NCBI RefSeq assembly: GCF_000745965.1
Contig: NZ_JQKI01000001.1
Span: 434,087 to 498,086 of the forward strand
Reading direction: 5' to 3'
Source: Edaphobacter aggregans DSM 19364
GTDB taxonomy: Bacteria > Acidobacteriota > Terriglobia > Terriglobales > Acidobacteriaceae
Length of the DNA: 64,000 nucleotides
Shown: piece by piece, positions 63,121-64,000 of the stretch
Layout: the number at the start of each line of letters is the position of its first letter
How positions within the stretch are numbered: the first letter of the stretch is position 1
Translations under genes and position numbers: made by a program
Notes under the pieces: model-generated
Databases searched by the model: none
What the model was told of the DNA's origin: nothing
What the model saw: only the letters and a program-made list of their open reading frames with translations

Positions 63121-63191
63121 CTTCCTGCGTCTTATGAGTAGCTCGGTTGGATAGACCGGCGACAAATACCTGATTCTTGGAGGAAGTTGAT

Positions 63192-63701
63192 ATGGCTATC
63201 ACTCGATTTACTCCGTTCCGCAGCCCGTTGAGCGACATGGCGCTGCTGCAGAACCGGTTGAACACGATCTTTCAGGACTTCTCCTGGCCGTCGGGCCAGC
63301 GCGATGAGTCGCTTTCGGCTGGGAACTTCATTCCTGCGGTGGATGTGTACGAGGACCCGCACAAGGTCGTAATGAAGGTCGAGGTTCCGGGGATCAAGCA
63401 GGAGGATCTGGACGTCCGGGTGGAGAACAACACCCTGACGGTGAAAGGCGAGCGCAAGTTTGAGAGCGAGGAGAAGGAGGAGAACTTCCATCGGATCGAG
63501 CGCCGCTACGGCAGCTTTGTGCGCAGCTTTACGTTACCGCAGACGGTGGACCCGGAGTCGATCTCGGCGAACTATGACTCGGGCGTTCTGACGATCACGC
63601 TGAACAAGAAGGCCGAGGCGAAGCCGAAGCAGGTGAAGATCGGCATCGGTACGGGTGCGAAGGCGGAGGGCCAGAGGCCGAAGCAGATCGAGGCGGCGTA
63701 A
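63192..63701 (+). CDS. Hsp20/alpha-crystallin small heat-shock protein
   Basis: 169 residues; ATG at 63192 chosen for the GGAGGAAG just upstream. An N-terminal arm (FRSPLSDMALLQNRLNTIFQ) precedes the alpha-crystallin domain: AVDVYEDPHKVVMKVEVPGI, KQEDLDVRVENNTLTVKGER and YDSGVLTITLNKKAE, with the GVLTI core. A basic tail follows (KQVKIGIGTGAKAEGQRPKQ). It is an ATP-independent holdase that binds unfolding proteins. It stands alone behind its own promoter. Confidence 0.94.
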   Translation: MAITRFTPFRSPLSDMALLQNRLNTIFQDFSWPSGQRDESLSAGNFIPAVDVYEDPHKVVMKVEVPGIKQEDLDVRVENNTLTVKGERKFESEEKEENFHRIERRYGSFVRSFTLPQTVDPESISANYDSGVLTITLNKKAEAKPKQVKIGIGTGAKAEGQRPKQIEAA

Positions 63702-63779
63702 TGGGTTTTTTGCACCGCTGTTGTGCGGGGCGGGGGATGAACCAGTCTCCCGCTCTTTCTGTTTTGGCGGGTTTGAGAG

Positions 63780-63985
63780 ACATACCCCAGGGGCTGAAGC
63801 CCCTCTTTGTTGGGGGCTGGAGAGGGCCAAGCCTGAAGAGGGTGCTGAAAAAGTGGCTCGCGGGGGAAAACGCGACCTCAGCGGCTAAGCCGCATTCAGA
63901 CAGGGCAATTACGGCACGGCTGAAGCCGTGCCCTTAAGCAGGACGGGTTTTTCAGCACACTCTGAAGGCTTGGCGTACCTAGAAG
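63780..63985. repeat. Block of dispersed hairpin repeats at the window end
   Basis: CCCCAGGGGCTGAAGCCCCT (63785), CTCAGCGGCTAAGCCGCATT (63877), ACGGCTGAAGCCGTGCCCTT (63916) and TCTGAAGGCTTGGCGTACCT (63961). The same modules in similar order fill the gaps near 51400, 53700 and 62800. No gene is seen after 63701. Confidence 0.7.
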
Positions 63986-64000
63986 CGGTTCGAGTTTTGC

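Overview
The window looks like part of a chromosome from an acidobacterium of the Acidobacteriaceae type (Granulicella, Terriglobus or Edaphobacter relatives). This is inferred from gene content and style: GC-rich coding, many secreted glycoside hydrolases (GH5, GH92), NHL and choice-of-anchor-D surface proteins, an HpnI-like hopanoid glycosyltransferase, FtsX/MacB-type permeases without an ATPase, and dense families of short intergenic repeats. No plasmid, phage, integrase, CRISPR array, transposase, rRNA or tRNA gene was recognised.

Layout. 0-4 kb: a LysR regulator cut by the window edge, a ClC channel and an FAD/NAD(P)-binding protein on the minus strand, divergent from a small secreted protein. 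4-11 kb: secreted GH5 enzyme, ruvA, then a three-gene unit (membrane protein, winged-helix regulator, CreD-like protein) with two copies of one palindrome, then a secreted beta-propeller lactonase-like protein. 11-17 kb: exported RidA-like protein, Fsr-type exporter, a repeat-rich gap with hexanucleotide arrays, an Fnr-like regulator beside a tandem universal stress protein, and a divergent HD-hydrolase/GlxA-type regulator pair. 17-32 kb: GH92 mannosidase, a pseudo-receiver/ATPase protein, a phosphoinositide-PLC-like protein, a radical SAM enzyme, a TPR protein, an arylsulfatase, an MFS transporter, a membrane protein divergent from a MarR regulator, and a Nif3-like protein. 32-43 kb: an Ig-like lipoprotein, the RNase P RNA gene (rnpB), two small secreted or coiled-coil proteins, two MacB/FtsX permeases, HpnI, a TPR protein and an overlapping epimerase/nucleotide-sugar dehydrogenase pair.

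43-64 kb: a 4.7-kb surface-protein gene broken by four frameshifts, a YhiN-type flavoprotein, an intact NHL-type lipoprotein and, 9 kb later, a decayed relative of it, a Rap1a/Tai-like small protein, an RlmI-like rRNA methyltransferase, a large secreted nuclease, a PEP-CTERM protein, a GT4 glycosyltransferase, a membrane-anchored protein broken by a 13-bp tandem duplication, and an Hsp20 chaperone. The gaps in this half are packed with dispersed hairpin repeats.

The most notable non-coding signals are the matched palindromes around the regulator/CreD unit (8293-8309 and 9337-9353), a three-copy composite intergenic repeat, two hexamer arrays of which one is a regular G-quadruplex-type tract, a double-hairpin repeat family, and the pattern of small indels in the broken genes. 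Functions are assigned from recognised motifs only; no database search was run.
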